Positions 16,808 to 26,776 of a stretch of 64,000 bases of DNA are shown here, in pieces. The translations under genes and the position numbers were made by a program. Source of the DNA: Paenibacillus pabuli (GTDB lineage Bacteria; Bacillota; Bacilli; Paenibacillales; Paenibacillaceae); NCBI RefSeq assembly GCF_039831995.1, contig NZ_JBDOIO010000003.1, positions 186,001-250,000 of the forward strand. Direction: 5' to 3'. Positions within the stretch are counted from its first letter, which is position 1; the number at the start of each line of letters is the position of its first letter. The notes under the pieces are model-generated. The model was given only the letters and a program-made list of their open reading frames with translations. It was not told where the DNA came from and ran no database searches.

Positions 16808-18181
16808 TTACTGTACAAGGTGTTCCAAATCCGGCTGCAGTTTGTTGCGCAGAATATACATCATGGCAGCACCCACAAGGAAGGCGACAGCATCAGCAAT
16901 AACGAGCGACCAGACCACGCCGTGGAAACCGTTCAGATGGTTGGCGATAAAGAGCACAGGAATCAATGTAACGCCTTGAATAATGGACATAATAAATGCG
17001 GCGGTTCCTTGTGCCGTTGCTTGGAAAATACCGGTGAACAGCGTCGTCATTCCTGAGATGAACAGGGATAAGAATGTCACATGAAGAATATAACTTCCCA
17101 TTTCAATGAGGTACGGATCACTCGTGAATAACCCGATTAAATGATCGGAGATGAAATAAACAATGACCCCGAAACCAACAGCTAACACAACAATGGTCTT
17201 GATTGTAAATCCAATGGTTTGTTTCATACGCAGCTTATTCGCCGTAAACGTGAAAGCGAGCAGCGGCACCACTCCCTCGCATAATCCCATCAGAATGAAC
17301 TCCGGAAATTGTAACAAACGTGATGATATCCCATATCCCGCGACAGCCTGATCTCCATAGTCGGCAAGAAAATGGTTTAAGACGAGTGACATGGCACCCA
17401 AGAAGATGCTCATGATAAAGACGGGAACACCGATTTTGAATACATTGCCTAGAATGTCTTTGCTAACCTTGAACCATTTTGCGGAGATCGTGAGGAAACG
17501 ACTTTTATTTCCCATATGGAAGGCGTAGAATGCACTCGCAACCTGGTTGGAGATAACGGTAGCAGATGCAACACCAATGACACCCCAATGAAAGACGTAA
17601 ATGACTATAGCATCAAGTATGATATTTACGATCACACTTAGAATCATACCAACCATGGATGTGATGGCCGCCCCTTCTGAGCGTACGAGATTCTCCAATG
17701 TGAAAAATAAGATCACGAATGGGGAGCCTATCAGCATTACGGTGACATACTCTTTTGTAAATCCAAACGATTCCGGCGTTGCCCCGAGGCCATGAACGAT
17801 GGGGTCGATCAACGGAAGACCGATGGCCATCACGATCAAGCCGAGAACCAAACTGCTGTAAAACGCGAAGGAAGACACATGTTTGACGTCATCATATTTC
17901 TGTTCGCCTAACAAACGTGAGATAAAGGTACCGCTACCCATGCCAATCAAGCTGCCTAATGCCATAATGACGGCAAATAAAGGCAAGGTTAACGCAAGGG
18001 CGGTTAACATGGCTGTATTGCCAAGTGTACCAAGGAAGTAGGCATTCAATATGGAGTATATGACATTCATTGACGTGCCGAGCATCATGGGGATAGCGAA
18101 GTGAGCTACGGCTTTGGTGATTGGTGCTTTCTCAAAATAATGGAGGTTTTCTGCATCCATGTGGGTCACTACTTTCTTCAT
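16808..18181 (-). CDS. MATE family efflux transporter
   Basis: Multidrug efflux protein of the MATE family with 12 predicted membrane segments, about 457 residues from ATG 18181. The longest frame begins at TTG 18202, close to an operator, and the third candidate is ATG 18160; none has a strong ribosome site, so the start is uncertain. Typical features are the IPMMLGTSMNVIYSILNAYFLG first helix, GSGTFISRLLGEQ after the second helix, and the mirrored second half. It would expel cationic drugs using Na+ or H+. It is divergent from a TetR gene, with three palindromic operators between them, so drug-inducible expression is likely. Confidence 0.92.
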   Translation of the reverse strand: MKKVVTHMDAENLHYFEKAPITKAVAHFAIPMMLGTSMNVIYSILNAYFLGTLGNTAMLTALALTLPLFAVIMALGSLIGMGSGTFISRLLGEQKYDDVKHVSSFAFYSSLVLGLIVMAIGLPLIDPIVHGLGATPESFGFTKEYVTVMLIGSPFVILFFTLENLVRSEGAAITSMVGMILSVIVNIILDAIVIYVFHWGVIGVASATVISNQVASAFYAFHMGNKSRFLTISAKWFKVSKDILGNVFKIGVPVFIMSIFLGAMSLVLNHFLADYGDQAVAGYGISSRLLQFPEFILMGLCEGVVPLLAFTFTANKLRMKQTIGFTIKTIVVLAVGFGVIVYFISDHLIGLFTSDPYLIEMGSYILHVTFLSLFISGMTTLFTGIFQATAQGTAAFIMSIIQGVTLIPVLFIANHLNGFHGVVWSLVIADAVAFLVGAAMMYILRNKLQPDLEHLVQ

Positions 18182-18203
18182 GTAATTTAGTTTTTTTGAC
18201 AAT

Positions 18204-18284
18204 CTAACAGTGTTAGTTTGTGCCTTACAGTGTAAGATGATATCATGGACGTATGAACCTGTAAAGCTAAACTTACACTGTTAG
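18204..18284. promoter_or_regulatory. Three TetR operators and divergent promoters
   Basis: CTAACAGTGTTAG (18204-18216), CTTACAGTGTAAG (18224-18236) and CTTACACTGTTAG (18272-18284) are close variants of one 13-bp palindrome. For the MATE gene TTTACA (18260-18265) and TATCAT (18237-18242) are 17 bases apart on the minus strand. The palindromic ATGATATCAT (18237-18246) could also supply the -10 of the TetR gene. TetR binding would shut both directions. Confidence 0.8.
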
Positions 18285-18300
18285 ATAAGGGCGGATATGA

Positions 18301-18981
18301 GTGAAAAAACAACAGCCTCAAATTTCGGAAGACAAAATATTGGAAGCTTCGTGGGCTCTTCTTGGTGAAGAGGGCATTGAGAAGTTCAGCATGAGGAGGT
18401 TGGCCAATCGTTTGGGGATTCAGGCTCCCTCTATCTATTGGTACTTCAAGAGCAAGCAGAATCTCTATCAACGTCTGGCCAACCAGATATCGAAGATCAT
18501 TCTGGAGGAATTCAACTCCGAAGGGGATTGGAAAGAGCAGTTGGAGGGACTTGCAAAAACCGTTCGAAGTGTGCTCCGTCGGTATCCCTGCTCCACGCAG
18601 CTCATGATGATGACGCTGCCCCACGAACCCGACATGATCCGTTTCACCAACCGGTTGCTGCTCTGCGTAGAATCAACTCCACTAGAGCAAGAGCAGAAAT
18701 TGCAAGCTGTCATCACGCTCACGAACTATGTGTTCTATTTCGTTCTGGACGATTATCAGCATCAGCGCAATATCACCGTGATGCTCGAGGAGGAGGGAGC
18801 GGTTCCAAGCGGGCAGATGAACGAACTTCTGGACTCTATGAGTGAGATGGAAGCGGGACTGTTCCGGGGAATGTACAAGAGCGGGCTATTTGAGGTGATG
18901 GGGACGGATCAGGCGTTTGATTTCGGACTGAAACTCATATTGCTGGGGATTGAGCAAGTCATTAAGGATCATGAGAATTAA
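18301..18981 (+). CDS. TetR family repressor of the MATE pump
   Basis: TetR/AcrR regulator, 226 residues. The N-terminal helix-turn-helix is clear (EDKILEASWALLGEEGIEKF, SMRRLANRLGIQAPSIYWYF). The C-terminal half resembles the TetR class C-terminal ligand domain (VRSVLRRYPCSTQLMM). It begins at GTG 18301 with AAGGGCGG six bases upstream. It is divergent from a MATE transporter and flanked by three matching palindromes, the standard arrangement of an autoregulated drug-sensing repressor. The ligand is unknown; it is probably a substrate of the pump. Confidence 0.92.
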   Translation: MKKQQPQISEDKILEASWALLGEEGIEKFSMRRLANRLGIQAPSIYWYFKSKQNLYQRLANQISKIILEEFNSEGDWKEQLEGLAKTVRSVLRRYPCSTQLMMMTLPHEPDMIRFTNRLLLCVESTPLEQEQKLQAVITLTNYVFYFVLDDYQHQRNITVMLEEEGAVPSGQMNELLDSMSEMEAGLFRGMYKSGLFEVMGTDQAFDFGLKLILLGIEQVIKDHEN

Positions 18982-18991
18982 TGTAAACATA

Positions 18992-19034
18992 CAAAAAGCT
19001 GATGCGAATAATAGGAATCGCATCAGCTTTTTGT
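18992..19034. terminator. Bidirectional terminator between TetR and helicase genes
   Basis: CAAAAAGCTGATGCGA pairs perfectly with TCGCATCAGCTTTTTG over a 10-base loop. The U- and A-runs inside the arms let it work in both directions for the two convergent genes. Confidence 0.88.
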
Positions 19035-19108
19035 TTGCATGTGGAACGCTCGTAATTTCGGACACTCTAACGTGTAATGATAGTCCCATTTAACAGTCTG
19101 TTCTAATT

Positions 19109-21130
19109 TCAAACTTGGCGTTGGATGCCTTTTTCCTGGACAAATTTCTTCAGCACCGAAAAATCCTCTGTCACCTTTTTAAAAGGCAGCGTTTCGAGAA
19201 CTTGTTCCCGGTAATTCTTGTTCGCTGCGGCACTGAGACGAGAGTCAAGGATGCTGAGCACGCCAAGGTCCGTTTCGCTGCGAATTAATCGTCCGGTTCC
19301 TTGCCGTAATCGAAGAAGCATGTCCGGTACAAACACCTCCATAAAGGAATTCTCCGATATAGATGCCTTATACTCATAAATGGGATCGGATGGAACAGGG
19401 AAGGGCAGACGGAAAACAATGACTTGCGACAGGTCAGGACCCTCGATATTCACGCCTTCCCAGAAAACACCGGTACTCAAAAGCACGCCTTTACTTGCCC
19501 GAAATTCAGCAATCACACCATCTTGGGAAGATCCCTCCTTTTGAACATGTACTGCCCATGGATGCTTGCTCACACCCGAAATTAACTTCTTATGAATAAC
19601 CTTCATGTCTTCCTTGGCTGAAAAAAGGACCAATGTTCGTCCTTGGGTTAGATTACAGAGTTGGATCATTTCTTGGCAGGCGGCTTCCAGATAGAGGTCT
19701 CGCTGTTCATGATGATACTGTGGAACATGGTTCGAGATGTACATCATGGCATGGCTGGTGTAATCAAAAGGAGAGGGTTTGCGATCCATATAATCGCCCC
19801 TGTAACCAAGTGATTGCGTTAAATAAGAATATTGTTCTTCCAAACTTTCTCCGCCTTGGCACATCGTTGCGGACGTGAGGACCACAGAAGTTTTGCCGTT
19901 AAATAACGTGTGTTTCAAAAACTGGCTTATATCTTTGGGACAGATGCTGATTGTGGCGGCCCGAAGAGTCCTGCTTGCCCAAATAAGATTATTTTCTTTT
20001 TCGTTAGCCAAGACATTGATGAGGGATATCAGTCCGTTCATTGCTTCATAAACATCGTCAATCTCCCGCTCGTTACGAGAGGTCAGAACCGATAAGCGAA
20101 GACTTAGGTCCTTCAAATATTGGGAGACTTGGCGAAATGAAATGCCTTGAATCTCGGAGATCTTAATACGGTCGTTATCCTGCTTGGCATCTCGTAGTAG
20201 GTCTGCGTCGATCTGTTTAAAAATAAGTTCAGCACATCTTTTGATGAATTTGGATTGGGAATGGAGACTCTTATCCATGGACTGCTTCATGAGCAATTGA
20301 ACAGCGTCGTCCAGCGTACGGCAGATGCCCCGGAACGTGAACTCGAGCGTTCGTGCATCTCTAACTTTCGCCTCCAGATTATGGGCTTCATCAATGATGA
20401 CCAGAGCCGGACGTTCTGTAATGATGCCCCGTGTTCCTTCCTTTTTCTTCATCAGATCCCGGATGAGCAGATCCTGATTCACAATAATAAAATCAATCTC
20501 GTTCGGTTTTGCATTAATTTTGGCTCGCATATCGTAAAACAAGCATGCATTCTTATAGTGACAACGTTCGAATTTGCAATCCTTCACGGACACGTTGGAC
20601 CATTCGGCATCGCTAATTCCACCTTGAATATCCGCTCTTTCATCAATTTCATAATTGATAACTCGCTGGGCAAGGGTGGATAAGGGGGAGGTTGGTTCTT
20701 CTGGCTTGAATAACTCAGAAGCCCTGTTTCGACAGGCATACTGCCCCATGCCTTTCCCCACCACGGAGCGAACTGTTGTGAAGCCGAGCCGGCTGCCGAT
20801 GACTCTAAGATCCTTATGTATCTGTTCCGAAAGCTGAATGGAGGATGTTGCAATAATAATGGGCTGATGCGATACCTGATTAATAAGCAGACTGGGGATG
20901 AGGTATCCAAAAGACTTGCCGATTCCCACCCCGGCTTCAATCATGGCATTACGTCCGTTAACATAGGCATCCGTTATATCCAGAGACATATCCTGCTGTC
21001 CAATCCGCTCGCGAAGGCCCATTCGGGGAAACCGGTCATACACCCGAAAGACGCCCTCAACGAGCGAGCGTTCGAGGTCTTTTTTCGGCTCATGCTTTTG
21101 TGATTTATAGAGTTCATTTAACCAATTCAT
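19109..21130 (-). CDS. DinG/XPD-type ATP-dependent DNA helicase
   Basis: Superfamily 2 helicase of the DinG/XPD class, about 673 residues, probably acting in repair. Start ATG 21130 follows AAGGTG; a GTG nine bases earlier is the longest frame. Seen motifs: Q-like region, Walker A EAGVGIGKS near 70, four cysteines consistent with an iron-sulphur cluster (one in YACRNR, three in DCKFERCHYKNACLF), DEAH as VIIDEAHNLE, and motif VI QGTGRLIRSETD near the C-terminus. It lacks the exonuclease domain of larger Bacillus DinG proteins, so the smaller helicase-only form is meant. It stands alone, with no operon partner. Confidence 0.9.
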   Translation of the reverse strand: MNWLNELYKSQKHEPKKDLERSLVEGVFRVYDRFPRMGLRERIGQQDMSLDITDAYVNGRNAMIEAGVGIGKSFGYLIPSLLINQVSHQPIIIATSSIQLSEQIHKDLRVIGSRLGFTTVRSVVGKGMGQYACRNRASELFKPEEPTSPLSTLAQRVINYEIDERADIQGGISDAEWSNVSVKDCKFERCHYKNACLFYDMRAKINAKPNEIDFIIVNQDLLIRDLMKKKEGTRGIITERPALVIIDEAHNLEAKVRDARTLEFTFRGICRTLDDAVQLLMKQSMDKSLHSQSKFIKRCAELIFKQIDADLLRDAKQDNDRIKISEIQGISFRQVSQYLKDLSLRLSVLTSRNEREIDDVYEAMNGLISLINVLANEKENNLIWASRTLRAATISICPKDISQFLKHTLFNGKTSVVLTSATMCQGGESLEEQYSYLTQSLGYRGDYMDRKPSPFDYTSHAMMYISNHVPQYHHEQRDLYLEAACQEMIQLCNLTQGRTLVLFSAKEDMKVIHKKLISGVSKHPWAVHVQKEGSSQDGVIAEFRASKGVLLSTGVFWEGVNIEGPDLSQVIVFRLPFPVPSDPIYEYKASISENSFMEVFVPDMLLRLRQGTGRLIRSETDLGVLSILDSRLSAAANKNYREQVLETLPFKKVTEDFSVLKKFVQEKGIQRQV

Positions 21131-21376
21131 GACAATCACCTTACTCCCTCATGTAAAATCTTCCTCTTCGTCTATTTTTAGTGAAACCCTAATTATCTGT
21201 GATGCGCCTGTAACAGTCAAGTGTTCCAATCGAGGGTCAAGGGTCATGGCGTAACATAAGAGCAAGAGATAATGGATTTCATGCCATATCAGGCAATAAC
21301 GTGTAAAAAACGCAACAAAATGCCTATCGAAAGCGTCTAATTATCTTACATAGAACTAGCAACAGGAGTGAAACAG

Positions 21377-23638
21377 ATGCAACGAAAGATGATAGGCATA
21401 TTCGGTGCCGTTCTCGGCTCTATGCTCATATGGGCAGGAAATGCAAGTGCGGAAGAGCGTTTTAACGATCTGCAGTATTCCAAGTGGGCAGAAGACGGTA
21501 TTGAGTACATGGCCAAACGGGGAACCGTCGCAGGATATGGAAATGGGAAATTTAAGCCCGCTGGACTTGTAACAAGAGGACAGGCTGTCACCTTTTTGGT
21601 GCGGGAGCTATATCCGGAACAGCTTGAGAAACCGGCAGAAGGTACGACTTACTCGGATGTTCCCAAGACACACCCTTTTGATAAAGAAATTGCGATAGCT
21701 GCAAAAAATGGACTCGCCAGCGGATTCCCGGATGGCTCCTTCCGTCCGGATGCACCGCTTAGCCGAGCTGAAACGGCGGCATTCCTTACGCGCGCATATT
21801 CCCTCTCGGAAGGCAAGCAAACCGCTAATTGGTCCGATGCGGAGAAACATTGGGCAGCTGCGCCCATTCTTGTCATGAGTTCCAATGGGTTGGTCGGCGG
21901 TTATTCAGATGGCACCTATCGTCCGAATCAAACGGTCACGCGTGCGGAATATGCCGTATTTATGTCGCGAGTGATTCAGTTCGAACGCCAGGCGGCCATT
22001 CGGGCACAGGATTGGGACAAGTTGATTTCTTATATGACTGTTAGTGAACAAGTCGGTCAAATGCTCATGCCTGACATCCGGCAATGGAACGGTAAAGTGA
22101 CGACGACAGTCAACGAAGGGTTGAAAACTAACATCCATGATCAGTATCTGGGCGGTTTGATCCTTTTCGATAAAAATATTGTAGATACTCGGCAGGTCAC
22201 AACATTCACACACAATTTGCAAACGGAAGCAGGGGACATTCCTATGTTTCTGGGCATTGACCAAGAAGGCGGCGTTATTAAACGAATCCCTGGCGGCACC
22301 AATTTGCCGGGGCAAATGGCTCTAGGCGCAACGGGAGACACAGCTCTGGCCGAAGCGGCCGGGCAGCTGACGGGGGAAGAGTTGAAAGCGCTGGGGCTGA
22401 ACATCAATTTTGCGCCAGTACTCGATATTAACAGCAATCCCGATAATCCAATTATCGGTATGCGGTCGTTCAGTTCAGATGCAGACTTAGTAACAAGACT
22501 TGGTCTTGCAACGATAACAGGGCTGCATCAATCAGGCATCATTGCGGCAGTTAAACATTTTCCAGGACACGGGGACACAACGGTGGATTCCCATCTCGGA
22601 TTGCCGGTGCTGACGCATAACCGCGAGCGGCTCGATTCAGTGGAACTGAAACCTTTTCAGGCTGCGATCGAGAATGGGGTGGAGATGATCATGACTGCAC
22701 ATATTGCCTTTCCTGCCATAGACAACGAACAGGTCACTTCGCTCAAAGACGGACAACGCGTGCCTGTTCCTGCCACGTTATCCAAAAAGGTATTGAATGG
22801 TCTGCTTCGGGAAGAGCTGGGATATGAGGGACTCATCATTTCAGATGCGTTCACCATGGATGGGATAGCGGAGCATTTTGGTGAAGACCAAGCGGTAGAA
22901 CGGGCGGTCAACGCAGGCGTCGATATCATCCTAATGCCGCAGGATTCTGCAGCTGCTCATCAAACACTCGTGAACGCGGTGAAGAACGGATCGATTCCGA
23001 TCGGAACCATTCATGCCTCCGTTGAGCGCATTTTGGAACTGAAAGCGAAATATGGCTTGTTTGAACGCAGGGAAAGCCTTACGTCTAAGTTAGCCGAGCT
23101 TAACCAAGTTATCGGTTCAGAGGGACATCGCAAGGTGGAACGGGAAATCGCAGAGCGAGCGGTCACTCTGTTGGCCAGCCGTGACGGTATGCATCCAGAT
23201 TCATTTCAACAAGGAGATCGGGTCGTTATTGTTGCAGCGGAGGAAGAGCAGGCGAAGCAGCTTGAGAGACAGTTGAAGCAGGCATCAACCAGCCTATCAT
23301 TAAAGACGGAAATTGCCGTAATTGGACAAGCACAAACGAAAGAGGCGATTGCCAGTGCGGATTATGTCATCCTGGCTTCCTACCAGTTCCGTAACGTGGC
23401 CAGTCAGTTTGGATGGATCGCTTATCAAGCCTTAATTAATGAGATGAACAGTCGGAACCAACGCTACACACTGTTGTCGCTCGGTAACCCGTATGAAACG
23501 ATCTATTTGAAGAACATTCGCTCGGGACTTGCCGTATACGGCAAACAAGAACCCAATACAGAAGCTGGAATCAACGTGCTGCTCGGCCAACAAGAAGCTA
23601 AGGGCACGTTGCCAGTGCGAATTAAAGCAAGGGAATGA
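21377..23638 (+). CDS. S-layer-anchored GH3 beta-N-acetylhexosaminidase
   Basis: Surface enzyme, about 753 residues from ATG 21377. GTG 21368 lies inside the ribosome site AGGAG, so it is not used. A signal peptide covers 1-25 (NASAEE). Three SLH domains span about 30-200, each ending in TRAEXAXF-like motifs (VTRGQAVTFL, LSRAETAAFL, VTRAEYAVFM). GH3 follows, with KHFPGHGDTTVDSH near 395 as the NagZ-type His/Asp dyad and nucleophile Asp 490 in LIISDAFTMDG. A C-terminal GH3-like domain follows to the end. It should remove N-acetylglucosamine from cell-wall fragments at the S-layer. SLH plus NagZ in one chain is a notable arrangement. Confidence 0.92.
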   Translation: MQRKMIGIFGAVLGSMLIWAGNASAEERFNDLQYSKWAEDGIEYMAKRGTVAGYGNGKFKPAGLVTRGQAVTFLVRELYPEQLEKPAEGTTYSDVPKTHPFDKEIAIAAKNGLASGFPDGSFRPDAPLSRAETAAFLTRAYSLSEGKQTANWSDAEKHWAAAPILVMSSNGLVGGYSDGTYRPNQTVTRAEYAVFMSRVIQFERQAAIRAQDWDKLISYMTVSEQVGQMLMPDIRQWNGKVTTTVNEGLKTNIHDQYLGGLILFDKNIVDTRQVTTFTHNLQTEAGDIPMFLGIDQEGGVIKRIPGGTNLPGQMALGATGDTALAEAAGQLTGEELKALGLNINFAPVLDINSNPDNPIIGMRSFSSDADLVTRLGLATITGLHQSGIIAAVKHFPGHGDTTVDSHLGLPVLTHNRERLDSVELKPFQAAIENGVEMIMTAHIAFPAIDNEQVTSLKDGQRVPVPATLSKKVLNGLLREELGYEGLIISDAFTMDGIAEHFGEDQAVERAVNAGVDIILMPQDSAAAHQTLVNAVKNGSIPIGTIHASVERILELKAKYGLFERRESLTSKLAELNQVIGSEGHRKVEREIAERAVTLLASRDGMHPDSFQQGDRVVIVAAEEEQAKQLERQLKQASTSLSLKTEIAVIGQAQTKEAIASADYVILASYQFRNVASQFGWIAYQALINEMNSRNQRYTLLSLGNPYETIYLKNIRSGLAVYGKQEPNTEAGINVLLGQQEAKGTLPVRIKARE

Positions 23639-23703
23639 GCATTGTACGGGCCAGTTTACATCCTGAAGCATGTTACTAATATATTGATTGGATAATAATG
23701 ACA

Positions 23704-23733
23704 TTGACATTTGCGGCTTTTTCCAAAATAATA
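23704..23733 (+). promoter_or_regulatory. Probable promoter of codBA leader
   Basis: TTGACA (23704-23709) is followed after 17 bases by AATAAT, or after 18 by ATAATA. It lies 20-odd bases before the PyrR binding loop, as in pyr operons. The -10 is weak. Confidence 0.5.
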
Positions 23734-23754
23734 GAACGTAATTGAATACTGGTA

Positions 23755-23916
23755 CCTTTAATTCAGTCCAGAGAGGCTGGCAAGGGCAGCGGATTTTTAT
23801 AATCACGCGTGAAACAGGGCATATTCCGTTCAGGGATGCTCTGCGTCTTCGCGCGGGTTATGATGCAAAAAAGAGGCTACTTGTCAGTTTACGACCTGAC
23901 GAGTAGCCTCTTTTTT
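23755..23916 (+). promoter_or_regulatory. PyrR-type transcription attenuator in codBA leader
   Basis: The leader contains TCCAGAGAGG (23767-23776) closed by CAG/CTG and CCTT/AAGG stems (23755-23785). This is the PyrR-binding anti-antiterminator of Bacillus pyr leaders. About 80 bases later a strong terminator follows: 21-bp arms 23867-23887 and 23896-23916, one G-U pair, ending TTTTTT. High UMP/UTP bound to PyrR would favour termination before codB. The antiterminator pairing between the two was not traced in full. Confidence 0.82.
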
Positions 23917-23958
23917 CTGCTTTTTGGTATCAGGACACTTTAAGTTGGGGGTATTCTG

Positions 23959-25236
23959 ATGAGCAAACAAGATCAAGAGTTTTCATGGCAGGCAGTGCCA
24001 AAAACGCAGAGAAACCATTTTTGGAAGACGTTGTCCGTTATGCTGGGATTCACGTTCTTCTCGGCAAGCATGCTGGCAGGAGGGACGCTTGGTGTCAGCT
24101 TAACGTTTATGGAGTTCATTGGCATCGTGCTTGCGGGTAATTTGGTGCTGGGAATCTATACGGGCGCACTGGCACATATCGCGGCGAAAACAGGCTTGTC
24201 CACACACTTGCTGGCCAAATATGCCTTCGGTGAGAAAGGGTCGTATCTGCCTTCGTTCCTGCTCGGCTTCACACAGGTCGGATGGTTCGGTGTCGGTGTA
24301 GCCATGTTCGCGATTCCCGTCGCCAAAGCGATGGATTGGAATGTGTACCTGTTAATCTTCGTGTTTGGTCTCGCCATGACGGCATCTGCAATCTACGGCA
24401 TGAAGTCACTTGTTATTTTGGGTTATATTGCAGTTCCGGCCATTGCCATTCTCGGGAGTTACTCCATGTTCCAAGGCGCAGACACGTTGGGCGGCCTGCA
24501 AGGATTGTTTGATTACACGCCGGCACAGTCGCTCACTGCAGCAGCTGCACTAACCATTTGTATCGGATCATTTATCAGCGGCGGAACGTTAACACCTGAC
24601 TTTGCCCGGTTTTCCCGTACGTCACGCCAGGCTGTTACCGCAACAGTCATTGCATTCTTCCTGGGTAACTCGCTCATGTTCCTGTTCGGTGCAGTCGGCG
24701 CCATGGCGTATAACCTGGCAGATATCTCAGAAGTCATGTTCCTGCAAGGTTTGATCATACCTGCGATTATCGTCCTGGGACTAAATATCTGGACAACGAA
24801 CGATAATGCCCTTTATGCTTCCGGACTGGGTTTTGCCAATATCACTAAAATTTCGAAAAAATTCTTCGTCATCGTCAACGGCATCGTGGGCACCATCTTT
24901 GCGATGTGGATGTACAACAACTTCGTTGGTTTCCTGAATGTACTTGGCGCAGCCGTACCGTCCATTGGGGCTATCATCATTGCAGACTACTTCTTCGTGA
25001 AGCGAAGAGATTATAAACCGTTTGCGGAGATGACTTTCAAGAAGGTAAACTGGATAGCGATGGTGGCTTGGGCGATCGGCGTGGCATTTGCCCAGTTGGC
25101 ACCAGGAGTCACGCCATTGAATGCACTTCTTGGTACAGCCGTGGCCTACATTGTACTCATGCTGATCATTTCTGCGAAAGAATCCAAAGAAAAGGGGAAA
25201 ATAAATGATTATACAGAACGCGAAATTGCGGGGTAA
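23959..25236 (+). CDS. codB: Cytosine permease
   Basis: Cytosine/purine importer of the NCS1 family, 425 residues and about 12 membrane segments, in the cell membrane. Recognisable stretches are [16 protein letters not shown] at the N-terminus, [14 protein letters not shown] in the first helix, [14 protein letters not shown] in helix 3, [18 protein letters not shown] and [16 protein letters not shown] in helix 8. It starts at ATG 23959 after GGGGGT and overlaps the deaminase gene by 32 bases, so the two are translationally coupled. A PyrR-type attenuator precedes it, linking cytosine salvage to the pyrimidine pool. Co-occurrence with CodA makes the substrate call strong. Confidence 0.94.
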   Translation: MSKQDQEFSWQAVPKTQRNHFWKTLSVMLGFTFFSASMLAGGTLGVSLTFMEFIGIVLAGNLVLGIYTGALAHIAAKTGLSTHLLAKYAFGEKGSYLPSFLLGFTQVGWFGVGVAMFAIPVAKAMDWNVYLLIFVFGLAMTASAIYGMKSLVILGYIAVPAIAILGSYSMFQGADTLGGLQGLFDYTPAQSLTAAAALTICIGSFISGGTLTPDFARFSRTSRQAVTATVIAFFLGNSLMFLFGAVGAMAYNLADISEVMFLQGLIIPAIIVLGLNIWTTNDNALYASGLGFANITKISKKFFVIVNGIVGTIFAMWMYNNFVGFLNVLGAAVPSIGAIIIADYFFVKRRDYKPFAEMTFKKVNWIAMVAWAIGVAFAQLAPGVTPLNALLGTAVAYIVLMLIISAKESKEKGKINDYTEREIAG

Positions 25237-26473
25237 AGAAGGTCTATGGAATATCGTCGTAAAAGACGGGAAATTCGAACAAATCACACAGGAGCCAGCT
25301 GCTTCGGCCAATGAGGAAGTCATCGACGTGGGTGGTTCGCTTGTATTGCCACCGTTCATTGAGCCTCATATTCATCTGGATACAACGTTAACGGCGGGTG
25401 AGCCGGAATGGAATTTGAGCGGTACACTGTTCGAAGGCATTCAGCGGTGGTCGGAACGCAAGGCATTCCTGACGCATGAAGACGTTAAAACCCGTTCCAA
25501 AACGGCGCTGAAATGGCAAATGGCACAAGGCATCCAGCATGTGCGCACACATGTGGATGTTACTGATCCAAGCTTGACGGCAGTTAAAGCGATGCTTGAA
25601 GTAAAAGAAGAAATGGCGCCTTACATTGATATCCAGCTTGTTGCTTTCCCGCAGGAAGGCATTCATTCCTATCCGAACGGCGTGGAGCTGCTTGAAGAAT
25701 CGCTGAAAATGGGCGTTGACGTCGTCGGAGGTATTCCGCACTTCGAATTCACGAGAGAATACGGCGTCGATTCAATGAAGGTTGCATTTGACCTTGCCGA
25801 GAAATACGACCGTTTGATCGACATCCATTGTGATGAAATCGATGATGAGCAATCCCGTTTCGTGGAAGTCGTTGCCAAGGAAGCCTACGAACGTGGTCTG
25901 GGTTCCCGTACGACAGCGAGTCATACAACCGCAATGGGGTCATATAATGACGCATATACGTACAAACTGTTCAGATTGCTGAAAATGGCTGACCTGAATT
26001 TCGTCTCCAATCCGCTGGTGAACATCCACCTGCAGGGACGTTTCGACACTTATCCAAAAAGAAGAGGACTGACTCGTGTCAAAGAATTGCAAGAAGCAGG
26101 TCTGAACGTGTGCTTCGGTCACGATGACATCTTCGACCCATGGTATCCGCTCGGTACGGGCAACATGCTTCAGGTGCTGCATATGGGTATCCATGCTTCG
26201 CAGCTGCTTGGTTACGATCAGATCGTGAATTCTATCGACCTGATTACCAAAAACAGCGCAAGAACGCTCCATATCGAGGATGTGTACGGCATTGAAGAAG
26301 GCAAGCCGGCCAACTTCATCGTTCTGGAAGCCGAGAATGAATATGAAGCCATCCGCAAACAAGCCGGCGTGCTCTACTCATTCAGAGGCGGCCGCAAAAT
26401 CGCGGAAACGAAGCCACGGGACACATCAATCATTCTTGAAGGCGGTTCGGAGAAGGTAACATTTAATAAATAA
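25205..26473 (+). CDS. codA: Cytosine deaminase
   Basis: Amidohydrolase that turns cytosine into uracil and ammonia, 422 residues. Metal and active-site motifs run in order: HIHLDTT near 62, HCDEIDDEQ near 212 with the base Glu, SHTTAMGSY near 240 and [13 protein letters not shown] near 310 with the metal Asp. This set is that of E. coli CodA. ATG 25205 lies inside the end of codB. Uracil made here would feed pyrimidine salvage, consistent with the PyrR-type leader before codB. The operon ends at a terminator after this gene. Confidence 0.95.
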   Translation: MIIQNAKLRGKEGLWNIVVKDGKFEQITQEPAASANEEVIDVGGSLVLPPFIEPHIHLDTTLTAGEPEWNLSGTLFEGIQRWSERKAFLTHEDVKTRSKTALKWQMAQGIQHVRTHVDVTDPSLTAVKAMLEVKEEMAPYIDIQLVAFPQEGIHSYPNGVELLEESLKMGVDVVGGIPHFEFTREYGVDSMKVAFDLAEKYDRLIDIHCDEIDDEQSRFVEVVAKEAYERGLGSRTTASHTTAMGSYNDAYTYKLFRLLKMADLNFVSNPLVNIHLQGRFDTYPKRRGLTRVKELQEAGLNVCFGHDDIFDPWYPLGTGNMLQVLHMGIHASQLLGYDQIVNSIDLITKNSARTLHIEDVYGIEEGKPANFIVLEAENEYEAIRKQAGVLYSFRGGRKIAETKPRDTSIILEGGSEKVTFNK

Positions 26474-26516
26474 GTAAAAAACAATGCATTAAGCAATTCT
26501 TGCGCATGAACCAAAC

Positions 26517-26591
26517 ATCCCCTCGGGTTAACAGGACAATGAGAGATCTTCGTGATCGTGAACTCTCCCTGCACACCAGAGGGGATTTTTT
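26517..26591 (+). terminator. Terminator after codBA
   Basis: ATCCCCTC (26517-26524) pairs with GAGGGGAT (26579-26586), followed by TTTTT. The long loop contains its own GAGAG/CTCTC helix, giving a branched terminator. Confidence 0.7.
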
Positions 26592-26776
26592 ATGCCATGT
26601 ATGTCAGGGAGAACAGCGGGTATTTCGGCACCTTGTGCTCCTCGTAACACGTAGGCTTCATGACAAGGAGGGTAGCTTAGTACGACAATGCAAGCAGCTA
26701 TCCAATGGTTCAGCTGCTCTTCTTCGTGATAACACTCCAACAGGCCTTATCGAGAGACGAAGACCTCATCATGAAG

